A program made the translations under genes and the position numbers. A stretch of 64,000 nucleotides of DNA from positions 1 through 64,000 of the forward strand of contig JAGNZC010000006.1 in the NCBI GenBank assembly GCA_017984635.1. Reading direction: 5' to 3'. This DNA comes from Crocinitomicaceae bacterium (GTDB lineage: Bacteria; Bacteroidota; Bacteroidia; Flavobacteriales_D; Crocinitomicaceae). Positions 1 through 8,726 of this stretch are shown piece by piece (within the stretch, counting starts at the first letter, position 1; every line of letters starts with the position of its first letter). A model generated the notes under the pieces. The model was not told where the DNA came from. It saw only the letters and a list, made by a program, of their open reading frames with translations, and made no database searches.

Positions 1-2
1 GG

Positions 3-1103
3 GTAGGTGGTTGTCCTTTAGGATATAAGAACGGTAGAAATCATATTAATCGTCCTGTTATTCTTCCAGAAGGAGGGATAAAAGAAAAGTATGTAAAGGA
101 AGCTTTCAAACTCTTTTCAACTGGATTTTATGCAGTAGAAGATTTAAGGAAAAAATTAAACTCAAGAGAATTATATGTAAGCAGAAATTCATTTTGGAAC
201 CTATTACACAATAAAGTTTACATAGGGTTAATCTTTGTTCCAGCCATTAAAAATGAACCTGAGGAATATGTAAAAGGTCAACACATTCCCATAATTGATG
301 AAGGAACTTTTTACAAATGTCAAGAGGTATTTGAAAGAAGAAAGAAAAAGACAACAACAGCTTTAAAAGCAGTCAGAGATGAATTTCCTTTACGCGGTCA
401 TTTAATTTGTCCTAAATGTGGTAAAATGCTTACTGGTTCTTCTTCCAAAGGAAAACAAGGAGTACGTTATCCTTATTACCATTGTGGGAAAGGTTGTAAA
501 GAACGACAAAGTGCAGAGAAAGTAAATGATTCATTTGTGAAATTGTTAAACACACTAAATTTCAAACCTAATCGATTACAATTATTGGGGGAAATAATAA
601 AAGATAAATATGCAAATAGCACAGAAGAATCTAAACAGGAACTTTTTCGAACTCAACAAAAAATAGATAAATCTAAACAGCGTTTAGCGAATGCACGTAT
701 GTTAATGTTGGATGGTGATATCACAGCAAACGAGTACAAAGAATTGAAAAATGAGATTGAAAATTCTATCTTAATTGAAACAAGAAACATGATTGAAATT
801 TCGAATTCAATTAGTTCTATTGACAAAAAAATTGTGCGAAACTTAGAATTGCTCTCAAACATCAAAAACACTTATACAGAAAGGGATACAGAGATAAAAC
901 GTAGGATAATAAGTTCGATGTTTCCTGAAAAATTAATTTTTGAAAAAAATTCAGTTCGAACTCTTTTTACGAACCAACTCGTATCGCTAATACTCAATGA
1001 TGGCAAGCCTTCCAGGAATTCAAAAAAAGAAAAGCACACCGAATTTGGCGTGCTTTCCCTTGAAGTGGAGTCGGAGGGGTTCGAACCCTCGTCCAAACGA
1101 TGA
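3..1103 (+). CDS. Large serine recombinase, C-terminal part (5' end outside window)
   Basis: The frame is open from the window edge, so the N-terminal catalytic domain and start are missing. What remains is a Recombinase domain (begins VGGCPLGYKNGRN), then a zinc ribbon with CPKCGK and CGKGCKE cysteine pairs, then a Lys/Glu-rich coiled coil. This is the usual C-terminal order of large serine integrases, which insert or excise phages and islands. The last 28 or so residues are encoded by the antisense of the ssrA terminator and ssrA 3' end, and the TGA stop lies inside ssrA. That tail (ending VESEGFEPSSKR) is host RNA-gene sequence read as protein and is unlikely to be ancestral to the enzyme. 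Family assignment is firm; whether it is active cannot be judged. Confidence 0.88.
   Translation, partial: VGGCPLGYKNGRNHINRPVILPEGGIKEKYVKEAFKLFSTGFYAVEDLRKKLNSRELYVSRNSFWNLLHNKVYIGLIFVPAIKNEPEEYVKGQHIPIIDEGTFYKCQEVFERRKKKTTTALKAVRDEFPLRGHLICPKCGKMLTGSSSKGKQGVRYPYYHCGKGCKERQSAEKVNDSFVKLLNTLNFKPNRLQLLGEIIKDKYANSTEESKQELFRTQQKIDKSKQRLANARMLMLDGDITANEYKELKNEIENSILIETRNMIEISNSISSIDKKIVRNLELLSNIKNTYTERDTEIKRRIISSMFPEKLIFEKNSVRTLFTNQLVSLILNDGKPSRNSKKEKHTEFGVLSLEVESEGFEPSSKR
1021..1056 (-). terminator. Rho-independent terminator of ssrA
   Basis: Arms AAAGCAC (1031-1037) and GTGCTTT (1050-1056) pair, with a further CC/GG pair after one mismatch and a 6-base loop. On the minus strand the hairpin is followed by a T-rich tract (plus-strand A run 1022-1033). 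It lies just downstream of the tmRNA 3' end and inside the recombinase reading frame on the other strand. Confidence 0.8.
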
Positions 1104-1465
1104 GTTTTCAAGCTTTCTACATGCTTAGTTCATAATTGGTTTTCGATGAAGAGACGGACATGAACACCCAAGCTCAACACTTAAATTCTGTTGTCTTACA
1201 CCTGCTTAGAATTGTCACAGTTGCCAGCTCAAAAGTTTGAACTCTCGAATATCAAACCTAATGAGCAGAGGCTTGAAGAGAGTACTTGTCGATCCTACTA
1301 TGCTTCAAATCGATTAAGCCAATTAACATTCCGTTAATTAAGCAGCAAGTGCGTATGACGTGTTGTCAATTATAGTTCGAAGCAAGATATTATAGAGGTT
1401 CACTCCAACCCTCTGCATGCTGACACTTGACTACCGCTACCGCTGTCAAATCCAAAAACGACCCC
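1066..1465 (-). ncRNA. ssrA: tmRNA (transfer-messenger RNA)
   Basis: Rescues stalled ribosomes by trans-translation. The acceptor stem forms between GGGGTCG (5', at 1465) and CGACTCC (3', 1067-1073), including a G3-U pair as needed for alanine charging. The T-arm carries GGTTCGAACC. The 5' domain shows the tmRNA-typical TTTGACAGCG, and the 3' part matches the conserved CATGTAGAAAGC and GTTTGGACGAGGG stretches I know from Bacteroidota tmRNAs. The tag frame (1338-1367, minus) reads D-N-T-S-Y-A-L-A-A then TAA. The terminal CCA is not encoded. Length about 400 nt. Confidence 0.95.
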
Positions 1466-1476
1466 AATCGTTGTGT

Positions 1477-1510
1477 CAAAGTTACGCAAAACTTTACCTT
1501 GTTTGAAAAA
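1477..1510 (-). promoter_or_regulatory. Probable ssrA promoter
   Basis: On the minus strand TAACTTTG (1484 to 1477) matches the Bacteroidota -7 box TAnnTTTG exactly. A TTTTTC tract lies 20 bp upstream at the -33 position. The box ends 11 nt before the mature tmRNA 5' end, which is compatible with a short leader removed by RNase P. The -33 match is weak. Confidence 0.5.
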
Positions 1511-1515
1511 ATCAA

Positions 1516-1550
1516 TAAAATAAAAAAGGCCGACCCATTGATCGACCTTT
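1516..1550 (-). terminator. Rho-independent terminator of the nuo operon
   Basis: On the minus strand, AAAGGTCGA and TCGGCCTTT form a 9-bp stem (1542-1550 with 1525-1533, one G-U pair) around an 8-base loop, followed by a T-rich run. It begins about 20 nt after the nuoN stop codon, so it should end the long nuo transcript just before the ssrA promoter. Confidence 0.8.
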
Positions 1551-1568
1551 TCAACTATCTTTAATTCC

Positions 1569-2933
1569 TTAATAAGCGATGTAGCCACCAATCAACAATG
1601 CGATTGCACAGATTAACAACACAATCGTTTGTAAAATCGATGGTTTTAATTTTTTAACGGTTGACTCGTTTTCTTCTTTTGCCATTGCTGTCATAAAGAA
1701 ACGCAAGTAATACACCATTCCTATTCCAGAAGTAGCGATTGCTGTAATCACCAAGACAGGATATTGTTTAAATGCCGCTGCAAAAACCATGTATTTACCA
1801 AAGAAACCCGCTAATGGCGGAACGCCTGCTAATGATAATAAACTGACAGTTAAAACAAAGCCAATAAACGGGTTTTTACGCCCTACCCCTCTGAATCCTT
1901 CGATGGAATCGTTTTCATCGTTTACAAGCAAGGAAATGATGATCAACGCAATGATTGCGAAACCATAACCATAGATGTACATCCATAAATTCCACGTACT
2001 CCAATTGCTTTGGTTCATAATCGCAATTAATGCATAACCCGCATTGGCAATACTTGAAAATGCTAATAATCGTTTGAAACGTGTTTGTGCTAAAGCAGAT
2101 AAATTTCCTACTACTACTGTTAATAAGATAATACCAAACAATGCTCCCGACCACAACGGATAGGCTCCCCAAAAAGTGAACGTGAACAATTTTAAGAACG
2201 CAAATAAACCTGCTAATTTAACGACAGCAGCCATAAAACCTGTGACGATAGTTGGCGCACCTCCGTAAACATCTGGACTCCAAAAGTGGAAAGGTGCTGC
2301 TCCTACTTTGAATAAGAAAGCCGCCATCATAATTAAAATCCCAACATTCAATAATGCTCCTTTTGCTGATCCATCTATAATAGCTGCGCTGATTTCATTG
2401 ATTTTGAATGAACCAGTTGCTCCGTAAACCCATGCTGTTCCAAATAACAAAATACCTGTAGCTAATGAACCTGTAAAGAAATACTTTAGAGATGCTTCAG
2501 TCGATAAAATGTCTCTTTTTTTACTTCCTACCATTACGTAGATTGGAATGGAAAGAATTTCTAATCCTAGGAAGAACATGAATAAATCAGTAAACGCAAT
2601 CATACAAATAGCGCCAACTAATGAGAAAATCAATAAGGAAATGTATTCTCCTGTGTGTTCAACTTCTTGTTTGAAATAACTGTACCCACCTGCAACAATA
2701 AGTAAAACAAATGAGATCGCTAAACTACTATACAAAATGGAAGGCTTATCAAACAACAAACCTTCATAGTTTAGTTGAATAAAACCTGTTCCAGTCCACC
2801 ACTGATTAATCATCAATGCCAAAGCACTCGATAAACCAATCATTGCTGTTGCAAGCACAAGCACTGGCTTCTTAGCCATTGCAATAAACATGGAAATCAA
2901 TCCTGTTACAAAAACGATAATTAATGCGTCCAT
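1569..2933 (-). CDS. nuoN: NADH-quinone oxidoreductase subunit N
   Basis: 454-residue, almost wholly hydrophobic protein with about 14 membrane segments. It is one of the three antiporter-like proton-pumping subunits of the complex I membrane arm. The conserved Lys-bearing helix region with GAAPFHFWSPDVYGGAP and the later GVPPLAGFFGK motif are both present. It is the last gene of the nuo operon, with a 1-nt gap after nuoM and the terminator immediately downstream. Length and motifs are normal for the family. Confidence 0.95.
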   Translation of the reverse strand: MDALIIVFVTGLISMFIAMAKKPVLVLATAMIGLSSALALMINQWWTGTGFIQLNYEGLLFDKPSILYSSLAISFVLLIVAGGYSYFKQEVEHTGEYISLLIFSLVGAICMIAFTDLFMFFLGLEILSIPIYVMVGSKKRDILSTEASLKYFFTGSLATGILLFGTAWVYGATGSFKINEISAAIIDGSAKGALLNVGILIMMAAFLFKVGAAPFHFWSPDVYGGAPTIVTGFMAAVVKLAGLFAFLKLFTFTFWGAYPLWSGALFGIILLTVVVGNLSALAQTRFKRLLAFSSIANAGYALIAIMNQSNWSTWNLWMYIYGYGFAIIALIIISLLVNDENDSIEGFRGVGRKNPFIGFVLTVSLLSLAGVPPLAGFFGKYMVFAAAFKQYPVLVITAIATSGIGMVYYLRFFMTAMAKEENESTVKKLKPSILQTIVLLICAIALLIGGYIAY

Positions 2934-2934
2934 A

Positions 2935-4374
2935 TTACGGTACTAAATTATTTGATGCTTGTATTAAACCTTTAAGGTTTTCCAAGCTTGGTCCAACAAA
3001 ATTTATAATTGCTTGAGGATACACCCCAAAAAATACGATTAAGATTGTAATCAAGAAGAAAGCCGCTGTTTCATTCCATGTCAAATCTTTAAATGGATGA
3101 GTTGTTCCAGCTCCATTCATTGAAACTTGATACGCTCTAAAGGTGTAAACTGCTCCGAACACCAAAGTTGTTCCTGCAATTAATCCAACTACCCAGTTGT
3201 AGTTGTATAAACTTTTCAATAATAAAAACTCACCAATGAAACCAGATGTAAATGGAACAGATACAGATGCAAAGGCAATCACAGCAAACCAAAATGCAAA
3301 ACGAGGTGCTACTTTTGCTACCCCACCCATTTGCGAAATGTCTCTTGTTCCAAAACGATCTTCTAAAATTCCTGCTGCTAAAAACAAGCCAACCGCTACT
3401 AAACTGTGGTTCAACATTTGGACAAAAGCAGCGGATAAAGTAGCTGTATCAAACAACATGATTCCAGCTGCAATCAATCCAACGTGACTAATAGATGCAA
3501 AGGCAAAAATACGTTTGATGTCGTTTTGTTTAATGGCAATAATAGCTGCATAAACAATTCCAATTAATCCAAGTGTAATTACTAAAAATTGCATTTCACC
3601 TAGAGCTTCTGGAGCTAAAGGAATCATCCAACGAATCATTCCAAACAAGGCCATTTTCAACATCAAACCTGATAATAACATTGTTCCGGCCATTGGCGCG
3701 TTGGTGTACGTTGCTGGTTGCCACGTGTGAAAAGGAAACAATGGGATTTTAATCGCAAATGCTAAAAAGAAACCTCCCATGATCCAACAAGCCGATTTAG
3801 CTGTCAATTGAACCGCAACTAAACTTTCGTGAGAAAAATCAGCAGCTTGCGTTCCTAAAGCCATCAAGGATAACAACATCGCTAAAGAACCAACAAACGT
3901 GTAAATGAAAAATTTAATCAATGATTTTTTGCTATCAGTTGCTCCGTACCACAATGCAATTAAGAAAATTGGCACCAATGTTAATTCCCAGAATACGTAG
4001 AATAAAATTCCATCCAATGCTGTGAAAACGCCTACTAAAGCAAATTGCATCAACAAAACCATCGCATTGAATCCGCGTTCATTTGCGACACTTCTATTTA
4101 AATTACTTAATAAGATGATAGGAACAAGTGCATTCGTCAATAAAACCATGAATAAGCCCATTCCGTCGTAACCCATTTTAAAAGTCATTCCGAAAGAAGT
4201 AACTAATTCAGGATCGTATACTAGAACAGTTGAACCAGATTGGAAAACAACTGCTTTTGCAAGTGTTGCAACCAACGATGCAACCGCTCCAGCTAGACCA
4301 ATGTATTTCACCAAATTTTTAGGCGAAATAGCTGCTACAAGAGCAAAAACTAAAGGTATAATATACAATTCCAA
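2935..4374 (-). CDS. nuoM: NADH-quinone oxidoreductase subunit M
   Basis: 479-residue polytopic protein of the antiporter-like (Mrp/Nuo) family and the middle proton-pumping subunit of complex I. It shows the characteristic KIPLFPFHTWQPATYTNAP and GFIGEFLLL motifs. The frame begins at TTG (4374), three bases after the nuoL stop. No in-frame ATG occurs until well inside the conserved region, so the TTG start appears genuine. Member of the fourteen-gene nuo operon. Confidence 0.95.
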   Translation of the reverse strand: MELYIIPLVFALVAAISPKNLVKYIGLAGAVASLVATLAKAVVFQSGSTVLVYDPELVTSFGMTFKMGYDGMGLFMVLLTNALVPIILLSNLNRSVANERGFNAMVLLMQFALVGVFTALDGILFYVFWELTLVPIFLIALWYGATDSKKSLIKFFIYTFVGSLAMLLSLMALGTQAADFSHESLVAVQLTAKSACWIMGGFFLAFAIKIPLFPFHTWQPATYTNAPMAGTMLLSGLMLKMALFGMIRWMIPLAPEALGEMQFLVITLGLIGIVYAAIIAIKQNDIKRIFAFASISHVGLIAAGIMLFDTATLSAAFVQMLNHSLVAVGLFLAAGILEDRFGTRDISQMGGVAKVAPRFAFWFAVIAFASVSVPFTSGFIGEFLLLKSLYNYNWVVGLIAGTTLVFGAVYTFRAYQVSMNGAGTTHPFKDLTWNETAAFFLITILIVFFGVYPQAIINFVGPSLENLKGLIQASNNLVP

Positions 4375-4377
4375 AAC

Positions 4378-6297
4378 TTAAAATTTTAAAAGGTAATACA
4401 CAACTAAACCAACAATCCCTAGGACCATCCAAAGCAAATAATTCGAAACATATCCTGTTTGCCATTTGCGCACTAAATCTCCTGTTTTACCAATAGCAGT
4501 CGTGAAAACCGAAATGGATTTGTTTAAAACAGCAAGTTCAATGAATTGGTGACTCATTTTTCCGATCCACTCAATTGGTTGTACAAACAATTTGTTATAC
4601 ACTTCGTCGAAGTACAATTTTTTATTAGATGCTAATTCCCAACCGGTTAATTCGCTGTCCGCTTTCGCTAAACTTCCTCGTTTAACGTAAACTACAAACG
4701 AAGCAATCAAAATACAGATCGTCATTACCACTGCAGTACCCATCAATAACATCGCTTGACTTGTTTCTAAATGAACCGCAGGAATCAATTCCAAACCACG
4801 TGTGTTGTGTTCTAAGAAATGAGACAACCAATGCGCTCCCTTGTGCAAGAACAAACCTGGTAAATTCAATAAACCACCGAATACCGATAAAATCGCTAAT
4901 ACAATTAATGGCAATGTCATATTCAAAGGACTTTCATGCAAATGGTGTTTTGCTTCTGCAGAACCTCTGAATTCACCATGGAATACTAAGAAATACATTC
5001 TAAACATGTAAATCGCAGTTAAGGCAACAGAAAACATCAATACTGCATAAATTACGCCATTGTGCATAACTGCGTGCGCTAAGATTTCATCTTTCGAGTA
5101 AAACCCTGATAAAAGAGGGAAACCTGCAATTGCTAATGTTCCAATTAAAAATGTAAGGTGCGTAATTGGAATGAATTTTTTCAAGCCTCCCATTTTACGA
5201 ATGTCTTGTTCGTCAGACATCGCATGGATAACACTTCCTGAACCTAAGAACAATAAAGCTTTGAAAAATGCGTGTGTCGTTACGTGGAACATTGCAGCAG
5301 TGTATGCACCCATTCCCAATGCGACAAACAACAATCCTAATTGAGAAACTGTTGAGTAGGCTAATACTTTTTTGATATCATTTTGACGCATTGCGATAAA
5401 CGCGGCAACAAGAGACGTTGCCAAACCTACGTACAACATGATATCTTGCGTTGTTGGCGCTAATTCAAATAAGTAATTAGAACGAACCACTAAGAAAATA
5501 CCTGCCGTTACCATCGTTGCTGCGTGAATCAAGGCAGAAACTGGTGTTGGCCCCGCCATCGCATCTGGCAACCAAGTAAACAATGGAATTTGAGCCGATT
5601 TACCTGTTGCTCCAATAAATAGCATCAAAGTAATTCCAAGCATCATCCAATCAGATGGAATCAATTTATCCACTAAAATCTTGTTCGCTAGTTCATTGTA
5701 TTCCAATGTTCCAAATTGATTTAAAATCAAAAACAAGGCAACTAACAAACCTAAATCACCAATACGGTTCATGATGAAAGCCTTACGCGCTGCAATGCTA
5801 TTCAACATTCCTTTTTCTAAGTCGCTGTAGTGGAATCCGATCAATAAGTATGAACAAATACCAACGCCTTCCCAGCCAAAGAACAACATGAAATAGTTGC
5901 TTCCTAAAACCAAGATTAACATGGCGAAGATGAACAAGTTCAAGTACGTAAAGAATTTATAATATCCTTTATCGTGACTCATGTATCCCATTGAAAATAA
6001 ATGAATCAAAGCCCCTACACCCGTTACAACTAAAGTCATCCAAATTGATAATGAATCTACTTGTAAACGTGCGTTTAAAGTGATGTTCTCTAAATTCAAT
6101 ACTTGAAACAAGTGAATGATTTGTGTGTCGTGCAAACGATTAAACACCATGAATGCCAATCCAAATGCAGTAAACATAACAACTGTTGCGAGTGTTCCGA
6201 CAATTTTCTTTGGTAAATATTTACCAGCTGTACCATTGACAAATGCCCCAATAAGTGGCAATGCCATGATCATCAATATTAATTTATCTATCGTCAT
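4378..6297 (-). CDS. nuoL: NADH-quinone oxidoreductase subunit L
   Basis: 639 residues, the distal proton-pumping subunit of complex I. It carries the family signatures GATGKSAQIPLFTWLPDAM and GPTPVSALIHAATMV, and a long C-terminal amphipathic region ending in a final membrane helix, as expected of the lateral helix that clamps the membrane arm. Two nt separate it from nuoK and three from nuoM, so translation is tightly coupled. Confidence 0.96.
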   Translation of the reverse strand: MTIDKLILMIMALPLIGAFVNGTAGKYLPKKIVGTLATVVMFTAFGLAFMVFNRLHDTQIIHLFQVLNLENITLNARLQVDSLSIWMTLVVTGVGALIHLFSMGYMSHDKGYYKFFTYLNLFIFAMLILVLGSNYFMLFFGWEGVGICSYLLIGFHYSDLEKGMLNSIAARKAFIMNRIGDLGLLVALFLILNQFGTLEYNELANKILVDKLIPSDWMMLGITLMLFIGATGKSAQIPLFTWLPDAMAGPTPVSALIHAATMVTAGIFLVVRSNYLFELAPTTQDIMLYVGLATSLVAAFIAMRQNDIKKVLAYSTVSQLGLLFVALGMGAYTAAMFHVTTHAFFKALLFLGSGSVIHAMSDEQDIRKMGGLKKFIPITHLTFLIGTLAIAGFPLLSGFYSKDEILAHAVMHNGVIYAVLMFSVALTAIYMFRMYFLVFHGEFRGSAEAKHHLHESPLNMTLPLIVLAILSVFGGLLNLPGLFLHKGAHWLSHFLEHNTRGLELIPAVHLETSQAMLLMGTAVVMTICILIASFVVYVKRGSLAKADSELTGWELASNKKLYFDEVYNKLFVQPIEWIGKMSHQFIELAVLNKSISVFTTAIGKTGDLVRKWQTGYVSNYLLWMVLGIVGLVVYYLLKF

Positions 6298-6299
6298 TT

Positions 6300-6629
6300 T
6301 TACCCTTTTAATTTGTTGAACAATCCAACATCCGTTGTACGAATATTACGGTAAGCCATTACTAAAATCGATAAACCAACTGTTGCTTCAGCTGCTGCTA
6401 CCACCATAATAAAGAATACAAAAATTTGTCCATCTGCTTTACCAAAATAGGTTGAGAACGCCACCATCAATAAATTCACAGCGTTCAACATCAATTCGAT
6501 ACACATTAACAAAATGATTGCGTTGCGACGAACCATTACTCCTATTGCGCCAATTACAAATAATATAGTCGACAATACGATGTAATATTCGATCGAAACA
6601 CCTGCGTTAAAAATACTTCCTAATACCAT
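6300..6629 (-). CDS. nuoK: NADH-quinone oxidoreductase subunit K
   Basis: 109-residue protein with three membrane helices, homologous to MrpC/ND4L. The helix-2 and helix-3 acidic residues expected for proton transfer are visible in LLMCIELMLNAVNL and AAAEATVGLS. The length is normal. It sits between nuoJ (2-nt gap) and nuoL (2-nt gap). Confidence 0.95.
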   Translation of the reverse strand: MVLGSIFNAGVSIEYYIVLSTILFVIGAIGVMVRRNAIILLMCIELMLNAVNLLMVAFSTYFGKADGQIFVFFIMVVAAAEATVGLSILVMAYRNIRTTDVGLFNKLKG

Positions 6630-6631
6630 GT

Positions 6632-7147
6632 TTAATCAATTACTTGTTTTTCACGTTTTGCCAAAAGTACTGCTCCAACCATCGATGCGATGAATAAAAC
6701 AGATGATACTTCAAATGGTAAAACATATTTAGAGAATAATAATTGTCCTAAATTCTGAACCAATCCTTCGTTGTTTTGTGCTGTAGGAGCTGCCGCTTCA
6801 CCAAGTGCAATACCATCTTTCAATGCTGCAATTAAAACAGTGAATAAAATTCCACCCGCTACTACCGAAGCAATTTTTACTAAGATGTGCGTTTTAGGTT
6901 CAGAATCTTTGTCCAAGTTCAATAACATCAATACAAAAAGGAACAAAACCATGATTGCACCAGCGTAAACAATGATATTTACGACTGCTAAGAATTGTGC
7001 ATTCATCAAAATATAATTCGATGAAATCAAGAAAAAAGTTAGTACTAAATATAGTACACTTCTTACAGGGTGGCGACTAATAACGACCATTAAAGCAGCG
7101 CCGATCGTTAATCCACCTAAAATTGTTGTAATCGTTTCTAAACTCAT
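6632..7147 (-). CDS. nuoJ: NADH-quinone oxidoreductase subunit J
   Basis: 171-residue, five-helix membrane subunit (ND6-like) of complex I. The helix-3 segment VNIIVYAGAIMVLFLFVLMLL is typical of the family, where a pi-bulge links the quinone site to the pumping subunits. Its start overlaps the nuoI stop by 4 nt, indicating translational coupling. Confidence 0.94.
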   Translation of the reverse strand: MSLETITTILGGLTIGAALMVVISRHPVRSVLYLVLTFFLISSNYILMNAQFLAVVNIIVYAGAIMVLFLFVLMLLNLDKDSEPKTHILVKIASVVAGGILFTVLIAALKDGIALGEAAAPTAQNNEGLVQNLGQLLFSKYVLPFEVSSVLFIASMVGAVLLAKREKQVID

Positions 7148-7686
7148 TTTTCAGTTCTTTTACCAGTGTGTTGTCTTTTCGTGATATCGATACGATCATT
7201 TATATCTTCCACCAAACGATCTTTTCCATATACAAATGAATCGCGCTCAAAATTAGTTGGCACAATTCGGTCTGTCAAGAAAACGGCCTCTTTTGGACAC
7301 GCTTCTTCACACAATCCACAGAAGATGCAACGCAACATATTTATTTCGTATGAAGCTGCATATTTTTCTTCTCTGTATAATTTCTCTTCACCTTTTTCAC
7401 GTTCTGCAGCAACCATTGTTATGGCTTCAGCAGGACAAGCAACAGCACACAATCCGCAAGCTGTACAATTTTCTCTTCCTTGCTCATCGCGTTTCAATAC
7501 ATGTTGACCTCTGTAAACAGGCGCAAATTCGCGCGTATGTTCAGGATATCTCAATGTATTATTTTTTCGGAATAAGTGTTTGAACGTAATCCACATACCT
7601 CCAAAAATAGCAGGTAAGTAAATTTTTTCTAGGAAGGTCATTTTCTTATTCGAAACGACTTTCTTTCTATTAGATAAACTTTGCAT
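7144..7686 (-). CDS. nuoI: NADH-quinone oxidoreductase subunit I
   Basis: 180-residue ferredoxin-like subunit carrying clusters N6a and N6b in the peripheral arm. Two CxxCxxCxxxCP motifs are seen: CTACGLCAVACP and CIFCGLCEEACP. The N-terminal helix-rich region (MTFLEKIYLPAIFGGMWITF) anchors it to the membrane arm. The gene lies 8 nt after nuoH and overlaps nuoJ. Confidence 0.96.
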   Translation of the reverse strand: MQSLSNRKKVVSNKKMTFLEKIYLPAIFGGMWITFKHLFRKNNTLRYPEHTREFAPVYRGQHVLKRDEQGRENCTACGLCAVACPAEAITMVAAEREKGEEKLYREEKYAASYEINMLRCIFCGLCEEACPKEAVFLTDRIVPTNFERDSFVYGKDRLVEDINDRIDITKRQHTGKRTEK

Positions 7687-7694
7687 AACGAATT

Positions 7695-8726
7695 CTATTT
7701 AAACCAACCTTCATTGAACGCAATGACAAGTCCAGTGATTAACATATTTATTATTGAAATTGGAATTAAACTTTTCCAACCTAAATGCATCAATTGATCA
7801 AAACGGAAACGTGGTATTGTCCAACGTATCCACATGAATACAAAAATGAAGAAAAACGTTTTTGTAAACATGGCAATAATTCCTAAAATAGCTAAGGTAT
7901 TTCCATCAAAATTATCCATTCCTGGGAAATTGAAACCTCCAAAAAATAAGACGGAAATAACAGCCGATGAAGTAAATAAACTCACGTATTCAGCAAATAA
8001 ATAGAATCCCATTTTCATAGAACCATATTCTGTGTGGTATCCACCAATTAATTCACTTTCACATTCAGGTAAATCGAATGGAGCACGATTTGTTTCTGCT
8101 AATGCACAAATAAAGAAGATTAAGAATGCTAATGGCTGATAAAACACGTTCCAGTTCATTCCATGTTGCGCATTGACAATATCTCTTAACGATAAACTTC
8201 CCGACATCATTACAATCGTAATGACAGTGATTCCCATCGCTAATTCGTAAGAAATCATTTGAGAACTTGCACGAATCGCTCCAAATAAGGAGAATTTATT
8301 ATTCGATGCCCATCCACCAATCATAATTCCGTAGACACCGATTGAAAGGAATCCCATGATGAATAAGATACCAATATTAATGTCTGAAACTTGTAATGCA
8401 ATTTGCTGTCCAAATAATTCTAAGTCAGTACTCCAAGGAATAACAGAACCTGTCATTAATGCTGTAAACATCGCAATTCCAGGCCCCATAATGAACAACC
8501 ATTTCTCGGCATTTGCTGGAATAAAATCTTCTTTAAAAAATAATTTTCCACCATCCGCTAAGGGCTGTAAAATACCAAAAGGCCCTGCTCTATCTGGTCC
8601 AATACGATCTTGAAACCATGCAGCAACTTTACGTTCAAAATAGGTTGCATAGGCAGCAATTCCCAATGTTACTCCAAAAAGAACAACAATCAACGCTAAT
8701 TTTTCTATTAACTCACTAATTTCCAT
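7695..8726 (-). CDS. nuoH: NADH-quinone oxidoreductase subunit H
   Basis: Eight-helix membrane subunit (ND1-like) that forms the quinone chamber together with NuoB and NuoD. The motifs ADGGKLFFKEDFIP, ETNRAPFDLPECESELIGGYHTEY and WIRWTIPRFRFDQLM are diagnostic. I place the start at the ATG ending at 8726 (MEISELIEKLAL, 343 aa), since the upstream extension in frame lies inside nuoG. With this start the gene still overlaps the nuoG end by 11 nt. Confidence 0.95.
   Translation of the reverse strand: MEISELIEKLALIVVLFGVTLGIAAYATYFERKVAAWFQDRIGPDRAGPFGILQPLADGGKLFFKEDFIPANAEKWLFIMGPGIAMFTALMTGSVIPWSTDLELFGQQIALQVSDINIGILFIMGFLSIGVYGIMIGGWASNNKFSLFGAIRASSQMISYELAMGITVITIVMMSGSLSLRDIVNAQHGMNWNVFYQPLAFLIFFICALAETNRAPFDLPECESELIGGYHTEYGSMKMGFYLFAEYVSLFTSSAVISVLFFGGFNFPGMDNFDGNTLAILGIIAMFTKTFFFIFVFMWIRWTIPRFRFDQLMHLGWKSLIPISIINMLITGLVIAFNEGWFK

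Noticed and set aside
1400-1591. Minus-strand open frame over the nuoN end and ssrA 5' region
   Set aside because: It crosses the nuo terminator and the tmRNA acceptor stem, which account for the sequence.
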